Shown here piece by piece: positions 10,065 to 22,048 of a DNA stretch of 64,000 bases. Made by a program: the position numbers and the translations under genes. The notes under the pieces are model-generated. The model did not search any database. It was not told the origin of the DNA and worked only from the letters and a program-made list of their open reading frames with translations. Each line of letters starts with the position of its first letter. The stretch's first letter is position 1. The stretch is from Tachypleus tridentatus (taxonomy: Eukaryota > Arthropoda > Merostomata > Xiphosura > Limulidae), in contig NC_134831.1 in assembly GCF_004210375.1 (NCBI RefSeq), positions 42,938,035 to 43,002,034 of the forward strand, given 5' to 3'.

Positions 10065-12030
10065 ACCATTCACTTTTAAGAGATATTTTATAATATCTAC
10101 AAGTACGTGTTTTGCATTATCGTGTCCAAAATAAAAAAAAAATTATTGCAGTCATTAATGTTCTTATTTTGGAGAGATTAAGTTGATAAATCTTTTTAAA
10201 AATTAATTAAAGAACACTGGTACTAGTATAAAATGTATTATCCAAATTACTACAAAATTCTGATAAATAAACCCATTTTAATATATTATTTCTTTTGCCT
10301 CTAGGTTTTGTACTTTTATGAAAACAGTTATCTATAAACAAAAATTAGCAATACAGTAATTAAAACTTAAATTCAAAGCAGTAGAGTTACTAAAATAATG
10401 GTTCATAAGGATATAATGTTTTAAGTTTCGAAATGTAGAAGTTCTCTCGTTGAAGTCTATTGGTGTCTTCATTAACAATTTCTTACATATTTATCTTAAC
10501 AGAGGTAAAAAGAGTGAATTCAACATTCTATAGAATTTATTAAATTATTTTTAATTTGAGATTTATGGAAAATTTTGAATTTGATCCACCTGTACAGATA
10601 CGCTCCAAACGTGTTAACATGCTGTTGGGCAACCTTTATCTCTCAGACATAAATTTTTGTATAGTAGTGGAGATAATAACAGCAGAACAAAAGGAAACGT
10701 GAAAAATTAAAATTGCATGTACAAATAATAAATTTTAAGTTCTGGAAAACTGATTTCGGTTTTACAAAATTAGGAAATCAGTTGAAAGAACTTCCGTATA
10801 CCGACACTGATTATTCCCGTGCTATTAAGCTTTAGATACTTTTCGGGTTATGGAAATTATAAAAACTCATAGTTTAAAGCAAAGGAGAATATGTTATATG
10901 TTAATCACATAACAACTGACATCTCAGGTGCTGACGAGGCATCTCGTTCAACACAAGTAATACATAATACGTTTACAGGTTTCTGATGTATGAAGCAGTC
11001 AGTCCTAACATCTGCTATCACTTTTGTCATGTGTATCATAAGAGTAAAAGACTAAATAAACAAGAGTTTGTTAATATTAAAAATCTAGTGGAAAAGAAAC
11101 ACGAAGAATTACATACTTTAGACAAAACTTTGAATAAATCAAATCAACTATAAAAAAAGAAACAAAAACGAAAGAGATAGATAAAACTCAGTCGGGGTAT
11201 ATCCTGATGTATTTCTGTGTTTTGTGTTATGAAGTATCTATATGTGTGTTACCATAAAATATTATGTAAAGTATAAAATATTATGTGCTTATTTTTTTTA
11301 TATATTTCGTACTGACGTGAGTTTTTATTTCCAGTTGTCGTTTGCATGAAAGATAGAAATCATATTTTTTCTGTGAAAACTATTCTCAACAATAAGTGCG
11401 ATCGTCTCTATACAGGTTCAAACATTTCTACCTATAAAGATTTAATTGTTGTTACAAAATAACTTTTCATGATCAGTTATCGTTAATATCGAAAATCCTT
11501 CTATTCTTCAATTAACTTTTATCTGAACAGTTTCTCTTTTTGTCACGCTTAACCATTTTATAACCAACAGTCACAGAAAATACAGTTTAAAATGATTAGG
11601 ATATTGAAACAAAAATTGATACCAAGGCAACTAATGTGTTAGAGGAATATAACAGTGTACATAATTTTAGATGTACATAAATAGATATCTGAATTTGCAT
11701 ATCCTTCGATATCAGCAAGCAGAGCTGCCAAATATTGAAACAAGAATAATTACGTGAAAAGTGATAAAATGGATAACAACCTCGGCTGCATGTTTGTTTC
11801 TTAGAACATTAGACAAATTTTATACTTAAACTATAGACAATAATAAATTAGTATGGTTTAAAACCCGTAAACTTAAAATACCTATTTACGTATTGGTAAA
11901 AGAAGGAGTAAAATAACTTTAATAACTTTAACCATTCATCTAATTTACACTAATACAGTACATTCTGTTGGTGTCACGTGTGTGTGTTTATTTATTTTTA
12001 TCACTAGCAGCTAGTCGTTAGCTTATACTC
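10065..12030. other. Conserved non-coding part of the duplicated unit (L)
   Basis: This segment aligns with 29280-31230 and 52165-54590. The best kept part is 10430-10700, including CTCTCGTTGAAGTCTATTGG and GCTGTTGGGCAACCTTTATC. A 45-codon frame at 10564-10701 is also open in R but broken in M, and most differences change the residue, so I do not call it a gene. It may be the 5' part of the Penelope-like element. I see no other feature. Confidence 0.5.
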
Positions 12031-12037
12031 GGTATTT

Positions 12038-12660
12038 ATGAAGAACGTTCATCTCTTTGTAACTCCTGCTGAAATTCAATATTCCTTGAAAACAACAACT
12101 TCCACGAAACTCCATGCAGCCCACAGAACCCATTCCAAGACCACAGGTTTACCAAAGACGTTTGTAAAAGTCGTGACCGAGCATAAAGAGGTAGCTGATT
12201 ATATACTTTACCACAGATGTACCTACAGTATTTTAAGTTTAGTGTCGAAAGTCCCCGAAGTCGCCCAACTACTTAAGCATGTCAAGTCTGTCAGTCAGAG
12301 TACCTCTCGTCCAGTAAGCTTTTCATCTTCATGTATGCCAATTATCTCTGCTGCAAGAGCAACCCTTTAATTAATGCTAAGAAGAAAGATAAGATATTCT
12401 GAGCAACGTTGACGTTACCCTTCAGCAGCGACCCAAACGAAAGAAGACAGACCCAAACCACGCTCGTTAAAACTACAGACATATCAACCACTACAGAAAT
12501 CAACATCACGTTCAGAAAGAAGACACAAGGAAGATTCGCAAGAAGTCATCAATCGTCCCAGACGGAAATATAACAACTCATTGAGACAGATAGAATCGAT
12601 CACTCAGTTATATATCCAAGAACTCTCCTTATTTATCCTGCTACTGCCTCAGATCGATCT
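12038..12660 (+). pseudogene. Gag-like coding remnant, plus strand (unit L)
   Basis: An open frame of 110 codons (12038-12370) continues, after frame breaks, into a Gln/Lys/Arg/Thr-rich stretch to about 12570. The parallel region in unit M (31280-32092) has different pieces open. Combining the two by eye shows one ancestral coding sequence with VTPAEIQ near its start and a Thr/Gln-rich end that closes with HQSSQTEI in M. Neither copy is intact. The composition resembles the low-complexity gag/ORF1 of a retrotransposon, but I recognise no domain. The 3' flank carries a dispersed repeat motif (12750-12850). Confidence 0.4.
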
Positions 12661-12749
12661 TTTGATCAATTGCAGACTTAACACTTGTGTTTTATTGTTG
12701 TATATTTTTTGAGTGTTTTTTGTTATAAGCTTTATTAAAACTGATTTAC

Positions 12750-12850
12750 TTTCCAGCATCGTCCTGGCACGGTAAGGATAGATGTTTTGGTGCCGTGATC
12801 GTGAAAGTTCTGAGGTTTTTGTATCTACAGATCCCTATCCTTTTGTATTT
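12750..12850 (+). repeat. Dispersed motif, partly deleted
   Basis: Matches 32270-32420, where the fuller form reads GTGTTTCTCGGGGTGCTCCC. In L about 40 bases of the core are missing. The same motif occurs in reverse orientation at 17290-17400, inside the 3' end of the minus-strand LINE. It therefore looks like 3'-UTR sequence shared by retroelements. Confidence 0.5.
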
Positions 12851-13088
12851 TTGTGTTGTTTTTTTTTTTTGTAGAGTTAATATTTAACAACTCGCGGACC
12901 ACCATTTGACCGTTTTCATCAGATTGAATTACAAACTCGTTAACTTTAAATCTTGTCGGTTTGGTTATTAATAATCAATCACTAGACCTGTTTAAATTTT
13001 ACATAACGAGTAGGGCGAAGAGAAGTTCTCTTGTGAGTGCCCTCGATTTCTTTATATCTCTTCTTGAGATTTTTTTCGTGTGTGTGAT

Positions 13089-13364
13089 TCATTGCATTTT
13101 GATTTTTGTTTTCCTGTGCGTGTCACCGAGCGTAGAGGACGGGATAAAAATATAGCTCCGGCGGAGAATTCGAATCCTGGTAGCGTCTATCGTTGCGCTC
13201 GGGTTGGCTTGGGCGATGAACGTGGCAACTTGAAGCGGCGTGAGGTTTGGCGGTTGGCGATCGACGATTACCGTGAAGACCGGTGGAGTCATGGCGTAAC
13301 AGGTCCTGACATCTAAAACAGCATGATAGCAGAAAGAAAAGATTTGTATTTTATGACTACACAT
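13089..13364 (-). pseudogene. Retroelement ORF1-like remnant, minus strand (unit L)
   Basis: The minus frame is open for 91 codons and contains PPNLTPLQVATFIAQANPS followed by DATRIRIL. The parallel minus-strand stretch in unit M (32624-32945) reads PNLTPLQVATFIYQANPS then DASRIRIL, so conservative changes are kept in this frame while the plus frame of the same DNA is less conserved in type. It resembles the RNA-binding middle part of Jockey-like gag proteins (compare IPNLLIEGISNTTRIPQIV in the LINE at 54719). The family assignment is inference. The ORF has no proper start or C-terminus. Confidence 0.4.
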
Positions 13365-13859
13365 AAATAACCGCGTTCAAATCCATGCGATAACTTAATA
13401 TAATTTTTATACTTTAAGCTATTAATATCCAATAAGAGTGACAGTGAATCTTTAATTTTGTGAGTGGAGTGAGGTGATATGCTACTTATACGTTGTCATT
13501 TCAATCTGGACAGTAAATTAATATTATAATCGGTGGGTACAGCTTTAAACAGTTATCATAAACACCAATATAAACCGATATATGAAAACATTTGTCTTCT
13601 TCTCAGGCTTTTTGACAACAATTTTATATGTTTGTTTCACGTTTTACTATTATCTTTAAGTAATAGGGTGAAATTGAACACAAACTGTTTTACCCCTAGT
13701 GTTAAACTTGCTTGATTTTGAAACTATATAAGTTTTCAGATATCCTCCCAGTGGGGAAGGAGCAAGATTACGCACTAGCCTTAGAGTTGGTGGTGGGAAA
13801 AATAAAAATAGAAAACTTTTTTAGCATTTAATAGGGAAAATGAACACAATGAAATTAGC

Positions 13860-14115
13860 CTAAATACTAACTGGTCAAAAGTTTAAGACCATACCAAAAA
13901 GACTTCCCTTTTCAATGGGGTTCAGTTCGGGCGAACACGCTGGATGGTCTGAAAGAATCACGTTATTCGGCATAAAAAAGTCCTTTGTCCTGCGGACATT
14001 GTGGATTGCAGCGTTATCCTGCTAAAAGATCCAGTCATTTCCACACAAGAGGGCCTTCAGTCAATAAGGATGCTCTCTCCAACATGCCAATGTTGCCAAC
14101 TTTACTTTGACGCCC
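13860..14115 (-). mobile_element. Tc1-like transposon fragment (unit L)
   Basis: Begins with CTGGTCAAAAGTTTAAGACC, as in the longer copy at 60205-60870, but about 240 bases are missing after it. On the minus strand the remainder encodes the C-terminal catalytic part of a Tc1/mariner transposase (CSPELNPIE region, then the QDN block). It abuts a Penelope 3' end exactly as in unit R. Confidence 0.75.
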
Positions 14116-14530
14116 CTATATATCCTGATGCTCAATTGTTACATGAAAGGAGAAAGCACAAAGAAACACCATTATACCTATATTAATAAACAACATTAAG
14201 CATTTAAGCACGCCGTCTACATTCCTACACTGAATGACATAACCCCTACAAACATGTGGTCAGCTGTGGACCAATTACCTCTTTCTTTCATTGTGAAAAT
14301 GAGGATGACCGTAAAAGATCGAAAGGTTGTTCGCTCCTCTACACAGAGCTTTCTCTACCGATACCAGCCGTTTTTACATATATATTTTTCTCTACAAGTC
14401 GGTTTTCTTCTCTCACGGAATGTGAATTATTGTTTTGTACATGATAGAAAAGTAATTTTCCAACAAGCTCAATACATCTACAAATTCTTTCCTGTCATGT
14501 TTGTGTCCATAACTGTAAAACAATGAAAAA
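14115..14530 (+). mobile_element. 3' end of Penelope-like element (unit L)
   Basis: Aligns with the end of the better kept copy at 35440-35880. It has the last coding residues and the conserved 3' stretch around ACATGTGGTCAGCTGTGGAC and ACGGAATGTGAATTATTGTT. The RT and GIY-YIG part is missing, replaced by the Tc1 fragment. Open frames 14254-14526 and 14256-14444 lie in this 3' region and are not conserved as proteins. Confidence 0.6.
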
Positions 14531-16088
14531 AGATTACACTTACATTATTGCTTGAAACCATTTGTTCTAACACACAAGGTTTCACCTTGTTATACCTGTG
14601 CATCTATATTTATTTAGTTGTGTGCATGCACACAAATAGAACAGTTGTTATACAAGACTAAATATAGTTTGATAAAAGTTATTTCCCTCTCTGTGAAGTC
14701 ATTGCGTTTCTTAGTTTTCATGTATCATATTTTCTGTGACGGTTAAAATAACTCTTACTACTTGTCCAAAATATTTGTTTTAAAAAGCAAGAAACAATAC
14801 TGGACTCTGTAAGTCGCTATTTTTGTTATATTTTTAGCGGTAGTAGAAAGTAATTCCGAACAGTTACAATATAAACATTACAAATTTTACTCTTTAATCT
14901 CATTTCATAGTGACTTTTACTTTAGTAATTACACGAAGTTAAAAATATCTACTGTTTACAATGACTTAATATATTACAGATTTAATTTTTTTAGACACCA
15001 CTTTTCTGATTTCTGTTTCATATATGCTTGTTTTGTATTTATTCGAAACTTTTGATTCACTAAATAGTTTCACGTACTAAAATGTTTTACGTGTTGAACG
15101 TTCCTTATTATTCGATATTATGTCAGGATCACGCAATGTTCCATCACAACTGTAGTTCTAACAAAATTATGTGAAGCAAATGAGTTAAACCATACACAAC
15201 TCATCGAAATAAAAGTATTTTCAGATTGTCTAATGATGTGTGAATTAGCGTTTGATGTTGTTTCTGAATCAAATGAGGTCCTAAACACGCCGCAATTATA
15301 CAAGATTTTCCGCTTTCATTCGGAACATTAAAAGCTATAGCATTCGAAATAATGTCCTGTAATTTTACAGCCTTTGACAATCATAAGATAAAGTTAGTAA
15401 AGTTATTCTTCAACAAAAGAATAAAGAATACTTTGCCTTGTTTACAAGGCCTAAACTCGATCAGGTAGAAGTTTTTATATCATTGAAGTAGACTGATGTT
15501 CAAAATACAATAGCTTTCTGTAAGTTTTAAACAATTTATTCATTTTTATACTATTTGTTTTTGGCGTTAACAGAGTATGTTTTTCACGTTATTTTAGTAA
15601 TTCTTTCATATGTTTAATTCTATAACACTGATTGACTGATTACACTATGTAACAAAATTTTTTACTTTTTTCTTGTTTCTAGGCAAATAAACATTATTTC
15701 CCAAAACAAAGTTTTTGTTTGTTTTTGGTAATTCTACTAAATGTCTTAAGAGATATTTCCGAAAATGACGTTGCGATATATGATTATGAAATATGTTGGT
15801 ATTAAGTGGGAAGATTAGAAATGGTGGCGCAAGAAGTGTACAAAAATGATACACTGTATAGATAAAGAAACAGAAGGAAAACCAAAATAATGATACTGTA
15901 TTGGTACAGGAAATATCAAAGTAATAAAACGGAATAGGAGAGATGGTAATCTTTTTCTTTAGATCTCAAAGACAGCTGTACATGTAATATATATTTTTTG
16001 TTAATGTGAATGTCCTGTGTGTGTAATTCTCGTAGTTCTCGTACTGGCGTATTTATTCAATTTAAATAAAAACATTTTTGTCTGTTAG
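14530..16088. other. Duplicated flank upstream of L transporter remnant
   Basis: Aligns with 35880-36985 and 61290-62460, then jumps to the equivalent of 39180, so about 2.2 kb containing exon 1 is deleted at about 15705. A perfect 18-base palindrome, TTGTGTGCATGCACACAA, lies at 14618-14635 and is imperfect in R. No gene of its own; frames at 15118-15303 and 15645-15854 (minus) are not maintained in the other copies. Confidence 0.6.
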
Positions 16089-17435
16089 TTTTGGGATAGC
16101 AGTGACGTACTGGAGTGTACAACACAGCCTCGTAACAACCATAATCACTTACGGAGTGATTGATACTTTGTGACTTGTCTGTTTTTTTCTTTCGAAAACA
16201 TCTCAACTAGAAATATTTAAAAAAACAGATAATTTCATATACCATTCGTTTAAAAATATCATTGAACTATTTTATTTCAATAGCTATACATGTATATACA
16301 TGTAAGTATATACATTTATATATATCCGTCAACATCATAGGATATGAAAAAGTCCGACTTATTTACTAGTGGCAGTTTTTGTAAAGCGAGCTGGAAATAC
16401 TTTAATTATGAATAGTAAGCATTCTGTGGACGTATGTTAAATTCCAACCAAATTATAAAAATAATTCAATTGCAATCAAATACATGTATATTGAACCTCT
16501 GGAGATATATCTTCTAAACGCTCTAAAATGCTCCGTTTAAATTCTGTCGGTGTCATTTTGGTTAGGAAATGAATACAAATCTACATAATTTCTAAACGTG
16601 AGTTGTTTGTACGATAAGTATCTCCTCATTAAACCCAAACACGGCAGTAAAATAACTTTGCATATTTCCATCACGTATTTAAACGCTTCATTATTCCTTG
16701 TAATACTTTTTTGAAAGTGAGCGTAAGAATTTTATACATGATTGATAAGTACCATTACTTTACGTGTTCCAAATATGTTTGTTTAATTTAATAATACCTG
16801 TTTTCTTCTTCCTTTTACAGTATTTAGGAATATTCTGTTTAAAATATTGTTTTACTGCGTAATTCTGAAGAAATTTTGTCATGTGTGAACCGAACTAAAC
16901 TAACTAAACAAAGGTGGCAGGGGTTCAGTTTAGAGAGAGAGAAATCAGAAGAGTTCTCTCTCCAACTGGGGTGTTCAGGAACTTTGTAGTTCCTCTTCGT
17001 CCCCTTTCGTGGATTGTTATTAAGATTAAGTGGTGTTTTTATTATTATTATTATTATTTTAATAAATTAATTATCGTTATTATTCTTGACTTTTTGGGTG
17101 GAGAATATCTCACTAAATGTTCTTTTGGGTGGAGGCAAAGGCAGCAGTGGAAATAAAGGCCGGGACCTGTCCCGAAAGGAAAAAGTTGGGCAGATGTGAA
17201 CATGAATGTAATTCATTCAAATTCAGATCAAATCAAACGGCCCGATTCTGGGTCTGGCAAAAAGGTTGCCTAGGCTGGGATCTAGAAATCCAATGCCTGA
17301 AGATTTTGATTTGGGGGGAAACGGGAGTGCCCCGAGAAAACCCACTTTCACACGACAGGCGCCGAAAGTTTTGCCTGTCGTGTGCCCTGTACCTGAAAAA
17401 AAGGAATTCATGTTAATAACATAGATTTTATTTAT

Positions 17436-19150
17436 TTAGATTCTTTGTTGAGTGGATTGTGATTCTTGAAATATGTTGTAAGGTGATATGTATTTTGTTG
17501 GTGCACTTGATAATTTGTGTAGTGATGCCGTTAGTTTGTTTCTATTTTCTGCTTTTAGATAATATTTGAAAGAAAGTTCTGTTATTCTATCTCTTATAGT
17601 TGGTAAATTACTAATTTGGTGTAGATAATTTGTTGGCGTAAAAGATGGTAAACTGAATGCGGATTTTAATATTTTGTTTTGTTGCACTTGGATTTTTTGG
17701 AGTGTGTTATTTGACATATTGTATGTTACTTGACATCCGTACTCTATTAGTGGACGGATGTAAGCCTTGTATATTTGTATAATGGTGTTCGGTGCGCATT
17801 TCGATTGTTTACCAGTTATAGTCTTTAGATATGAAATCCTTTTCTGATTGATGAGTGTATATTGTTTATGTGTTTTTCCATGTTAGTTTTGTGTCGAAAG
17901 TGACGCCAAGGAATGTGATGTTTTTTGCTCATGTTAATGGTTGTGTTTCCAAGTGATAGTTTTATTTTTCTAGATTTTTTCTTTGCTTCTTTAGTTTTCT
18001 ATAGAAGGTGATTGCTTGTGTTTTTGTCGGATTTAACACGACCCTCCACTTGTTGCTCCATGTTGAGACGTTGTTTAGTGATTCTTGTACACGAGACGTG
18101 GCCATTACTGGGTTTCTGGAGGTGCTTCAGATTGCGATGTCGTCTGCGTATTGTGAATTGTGTGTGTATGTTAGATTTGGAAAAGGTATGTCACTGACGA
18201 AAATTATGTATAGAAGTGGAGAGAGGACTGATCCTTGGGGCACTCCTGCCGTTATATTAAATAATTTGGATATGGCTTTATTGAGTTTTACTTGTGCTGT
18301 TCTATTGGTTAAAAAATTTGAAATCCATTTGACTATCGTAGGATTTATTTGTAGGTGATTTAATTTGTATATGATGGCGTTGTGCCAAACGCTGTCGAAT
18401 GCTTTTTTGACATCTAGGAATACCCCGATGGTTACTTGATTGTTGTTGTAAGCTTTGTAGATTGATTCGGTGAGTCGTGTGAGGTGATCTGTTGTTTGTC
18501 TATTTTTTCTGGAGGCATTTTGAGATTCTGGAAGGATGTTGTTTGATTCGCAAAAATGGAGGAGACGGTTGGAGATAATTCTCTCCATCAGTTTCCAAGG
18601 CAGCTTAACAGACTGATGGGGCGGAAATTATCTGGATTTGTTCTGTTAGTTTGTTTCTTGGGGATTGTTGTTATGATGGCTTTTTTCCACGTGTCAGGGT
18701 AATACCCGGTCGCTAGTGAAATGTTCATGATATTTGTGAGGTGTTGTAGTAGGAGAGTGGAACTTTTTTTGAGAATAATATTTGGTATTTGGTCATGTCC
18801 GGGAGAAGTGTTCTTCAAGTTTTTGATATTAATCTTTAGTTCGGATATGGTTATTTTTCTATTGATTGAATTTGAGTATGCTTCTAGTGTTTCTCTGGGA
18901 AATCCTGGTGAGAATGAAGCTTGGTTTGTATTTATGTAGTTCTTGACATGGTGTTGGTGTTGTGTGTCGAAATCTACTGAGTTTAAATCGCTGAAAGCGG
19001 ATTTGTAATAGTCAGCTAATAAGTCAGCTTTCTCTTCGTCCGTCCTTGCGATTTTATTGTTGTGTGTGATGTGTTGTAGCATGTGATTTGTGTTTTTGTC
19101 TGAAGCAATACTCTTGAATTTTTTCAGAATTCTTTTGGATTGTTCTTGGT
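17436..19150 (-). pseudogene. LINE ORF2, reverse transcriptase part
   Basis: In minus-strand order: the pre-RT region and fingers (open 19082-18588, with TIPKKQTNRTNPDNFRPISL), then after a frameshift MERIISNRLLHFCESNN to the palm (18588-18127). The palm has FLDVKKAFDSVWHN, GVPQGSVLSPLLY and the catalytic YADD at 18139-18150. A TGA follows directly, where the sister copy has Trp. The C-terminal tail is open at 17717-17436 (MSNNTLQKIQVQQNKIL). Motifs place it in the Jockey group of LINEs. At least two frameshifts and one stop break it. Plus-strand frames here are shadows. Confidence 0.85.
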
Positions 19151-19153
19151 TTT

Positions 19154-20011
19154 CTAAGTTTTGCAGAAGTTATGCCAATTGTTTTCTCTGACTTTTTTAA
19201 TTTCTTGTTTAATTTTTGTATTTGTTCTATTGATTTCTGTTTTAATGTGTGGATCGCGTGTGATGTAGTGTGTTCGTCTTAATTGTCTGCGTTTGATTAT
19301 TAGTGCGTGAATTTCTGGTGTTAGAGTCCATTGAATAAGTGATTGTTTTCTTTTTGATTTAGGAATTGTGTTTTTTATGGCTTTCTTTATGGCTTCTGTA
19401 ATTTGATCAACATAGTTGTCTAGTTCTGTTTTGTTATTTACATGTTCGATTGGATGGGGTAGGTATGAGTCCAGAGAGGCATTAAAAGTGAGCCAGTCTG
19501 TTTCAGTGTAGGTGTATGTGGAAGGAGTCACGTACGCCACAGCAGGGTGGCGCGGGTGAATCATACATGACATGGGGAAGTGGTCACTGGTGATTTCATC
19601 ATGCACTTTAAAGTTAGATATTCTGTTAACCATGTCCTTGGGTGCAATAATGAAATCGAGTACATTGTATGAGCCGTTAGCGGCTGAGAAGCGTGTAGGT
19701 GTATTGTCATTAATTAAGTGCATTTTATTGCTAGAGATAAAATTTTTTATGCACGATCCTCTGCGTGTGTCTCTGTTACCCCTTAATTCTGTGTGCGGTG
19801 AATTAAAATCTCCAATAATAATTGGTTTGGGTTTACGATTAACACATTTTTGGAGGAAGTTAATGTCGATATCTTTGGTTGGTGAGCAATATATGACTAG
19901 AATCGGAATAGTTAACCGGTTGTTAAAGTGGATATTACAAAAAATGGTCTCATTAATGTCAGATTTAAAGGAATCTTCTATTGAGATTAGATGCGATATT
20001 TTTGTACTAAA
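19154..20011 (-). pseudogene. LINE ORF2, endonuclease part (5'-truncated)
   Basis: The minus frame appears open from the truncation point to 19154. It shows the C-terminal two thirds of an AP-type endonuclease: PKPIIIGDFNSPHTEL (the GDFN-x-H motif), VLDFIIAPKDMVNRI, and EITSDHFPMSCMI (the SDH motif). It then continues into the linker toward the RT. The 5' half of the domain and all of ORF1 are missing because the element is 5'-truncated. The catalytic motifs present are intact, unlike the sister copy in R, where GDFN has become GNFN. Confidence 0.8.
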
Positions 20012-20431
20012 GTGAACCGAAGCTGTGACAATAGGTATTTATACTAATATATAGAAACGTTGGTGGAATTTAATTTTCATCTAAAGAGGCTGAACCAAAA
20101 ACAAATATTAACGAAATGTAATGTTTTTTTTTATAAAAAAGCAACATTCAGTGAAATGAACGCTTTATCAGATAATTAAAAAATTAGAAAAGTTGGTACT
20201 TCTATTTTCCATTATACTGTAATAGCAGTTTCTATACTTACAGAAGAACTGCATTTATATTTCTAATCCAGGAAGAAACAGTATCCAGTGGGCTAACATA
20301 TATGTGCAAAACGTCAAGGCATTCGTGCATTAAAGAATAAAGTATGAAAACTCTAGACTGTACAACAACAATAAATAATTGAAAACTCTCTACATCATTA
20401 GAAGAAACGCTAATGTGAACGCTGATGACCA

Positions 20432-20572
20432 CCAACCGCAACCCCGCTAGTACAGCGGTAAGTCTCCGGATTTACAACGCTAAAATCAGGGGTTCGATTC
20501 TCCTCGGTGGGCTGAGCAGATAACCCTTTGTGGCTTTGCTATACGAAAAACACACATTCACACACCAAACGT
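20432..20572 (+). mobile_element. SINE-2 inserted in pseudo-exon 5
   Basis: A SINE-2 with tRNA-like head (AGTACAGCGGTAAGTCTCCG, then GGGGTTCGATTCTCCTCGGT as B box) and the 3' block TGTGGCTTTGCTATACG. Flanking bases on both sides align with exon 5 of the intact gene near 43130-43180, so the element interrupts former coding sequence. Confidence 0.85.
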
Positions 20573-22048
20573 ACAAAAATAATGAAGCTCAACTTTACGT
20601 GTCACCAACAGGAGCTCTTAAAATGAAATAATTTTAAGAGTGGGCCAATAGTTTGTATGTACTCATATTATCCATATACGTTTGTGAATGTTTTTTTATC
20701 AGGCAAGTAGTATCTGTAACTTTTAACTACCGTAACTAAGATTAACCTTTAGAAATTATTAATTTTATTGTCATTAGAAACCGTCTTGATATGCGACATG
20801 GAACAAACTCTGCATGCAACCATTGAGTGCAGTTCTTTAACCTTATACAAAATAAGCAAAAGTTATATTTAGAATCTAAGTAACAACTCCAGAACTGTGT
20901 TAAAACAATCTAACCAGAGTGATGAGAGAAAGATTTTTTCATTTGAAAATTACTTTCTTACTGTTTTTCAGACATATGGACAGACGTTTATAGAAGACGA
21001 TACGTTTCTGTCTATCGTTGGTTTTGTAGGTGGAGCTGTTCTTACTCTCAGCCGGGTGACTGTGGGCGTAATTCAGTATAAAATATCTTACAAGGTAAAA
21101 AGGTGTAAAAAAAGTGATTGAACTTGTGTTGTTATTAAAAAAAAAAATCATTAAAATAATATTTGTTATGTTAAATGTATAAAATCTTTATGGTTAATCA
21201 GTAAGATAGTGAGTTTAGAATAATAAAACTTGTGTCTGTGCTCTGCCGTATAACAACACAGTCCTTTCTTTGCTTTGTACATAAAGCGAAAATATTAAGT
21301 GTTGTAATACTGAGATAATACTGAAATAGTGAAAATAATGTTGAAAAAGTGTATAAAACAGTTTAGTTTAACGGAAAGAAAATGATTACCTGAACAGTTT
21401 CAGATTACTCATCCAATCAGTCGATTTGATAAGTATAGTTTTTCTCACCAAAATAAAAGGATAAGAAACATACACTTAATCAAAACTTTGCACCGAATAA
21501 TGTGTACTTATAATAAGAATATATCTCTGGATTAAACCTAATAATTTCTATCCTTTTTAAAGCTGTTGTTTTATGTTTCTTGTATTTTAAATTAGTTTTT
21601 TAACTTCATTCACTTCAGTCCTTCTGGGAATAGAGACAGTGTTACTGTTCACTATAGTAGCGACATCTCTTGAAGAAAAAGTTATGTACATGATCTGGAT
21701 ATGTGGGCTCACATTTACATTTTCTCTTGATTTTGTCTGTGTTCCAGCTGCTGTTGCTGACGTTTTTGGATTTAAATACACTTCTGAAATTTTCGGAATG
21801 GTAATTTTTACATCAGCAAGTACACAAAATTATATCAATTTTTTATTGCTAAAACAAAACTAAATAAATGTTTCTGTAAAGAAATTATTGAACTATATAT
21901 AGTCAAGTTTATTTAAAGACTAACCCACTTGTGAAAATGTAATTACCTTAAAACCACGTTATCTTCTAGATTTGAAATTATCCAACATAAAGTTGATATA
22001 GTTCTGTATACAGTAAGTGAACATATCGAGTTTTAACTGATAATTCAT

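Larger units (their letters stand above)
7875..10065 (-). pseudogene. Penelope-like element reverse transcriptase, decayed (unit L)
   Basis: Read on the minus strand from 10062 downward, this is a broken RT ORF. The N-terminal region has KPTISYKYEVPTG (about 9890-9930), followed after repeat R1 by a Cys-rich motif CECEHNLYFDTLQKH (about 9610-9660). These match in order the 'PTxSYxYT ... CxC...HGHxxTGDL' layout of a widespread Penelope-like RT family in invertebrates. The palm box reads CIDNLISINN near 8115-8150, so the second catalytic Asp is Asn. Downstream of it FNSTIPHSSFISI matches the conserved 'SNIPxxPAYGVYISQL' block. A SINE-1 (8734-9008) interrupts it. Dead, and homologous to 49965-52165. 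Confidence 0.7.
16895..20011 (-). mobile_element. Jockey-like LINE, 5'-truncated, with target-site duplication
   Basis: The insertion is bounded by the 10-base direct repeat GTGAACCGAA at 16885-16894 and 20012-20021. The uninterrupted site is seen in unit M near 42750. On the minus strand it begins inside the endonuclease domain, runs through the RT, and ends in a 3' UTR of roughly 540 bases. That UTR contains an ATT microsatellite (17039-17060), the dispersed motif at 17290-17400, and a tail of TTTAGTTAGTTTAG type. It belongs to the same family as the longer LINE at 54595. Frameshifts make it inactive. Confidence 0.85.

Noticed and set aside
18008..18358. 116-codon plus-strand open frame
   Set aside because: It is the antisense of the LINE reverse transcriptase palm, which has clear RT motifs on the minus strand.
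19572..20015. 147-codon plus-strand open frame
   Set aside because: Antisense of the LINE endonuclease (GDFNSPH and SDHFP are on the minus strand).
20432..20510. Possible second tRNA gene
   Set aside because: Head of SINE-2, repeated at several other places with the same 3' block.
21141..21400. Possible extra transporter exon between exons 6 and 7
   Set aside because: The stretch is conserved between L and M as intron only; phases of exons 6 and 7 already join without it.
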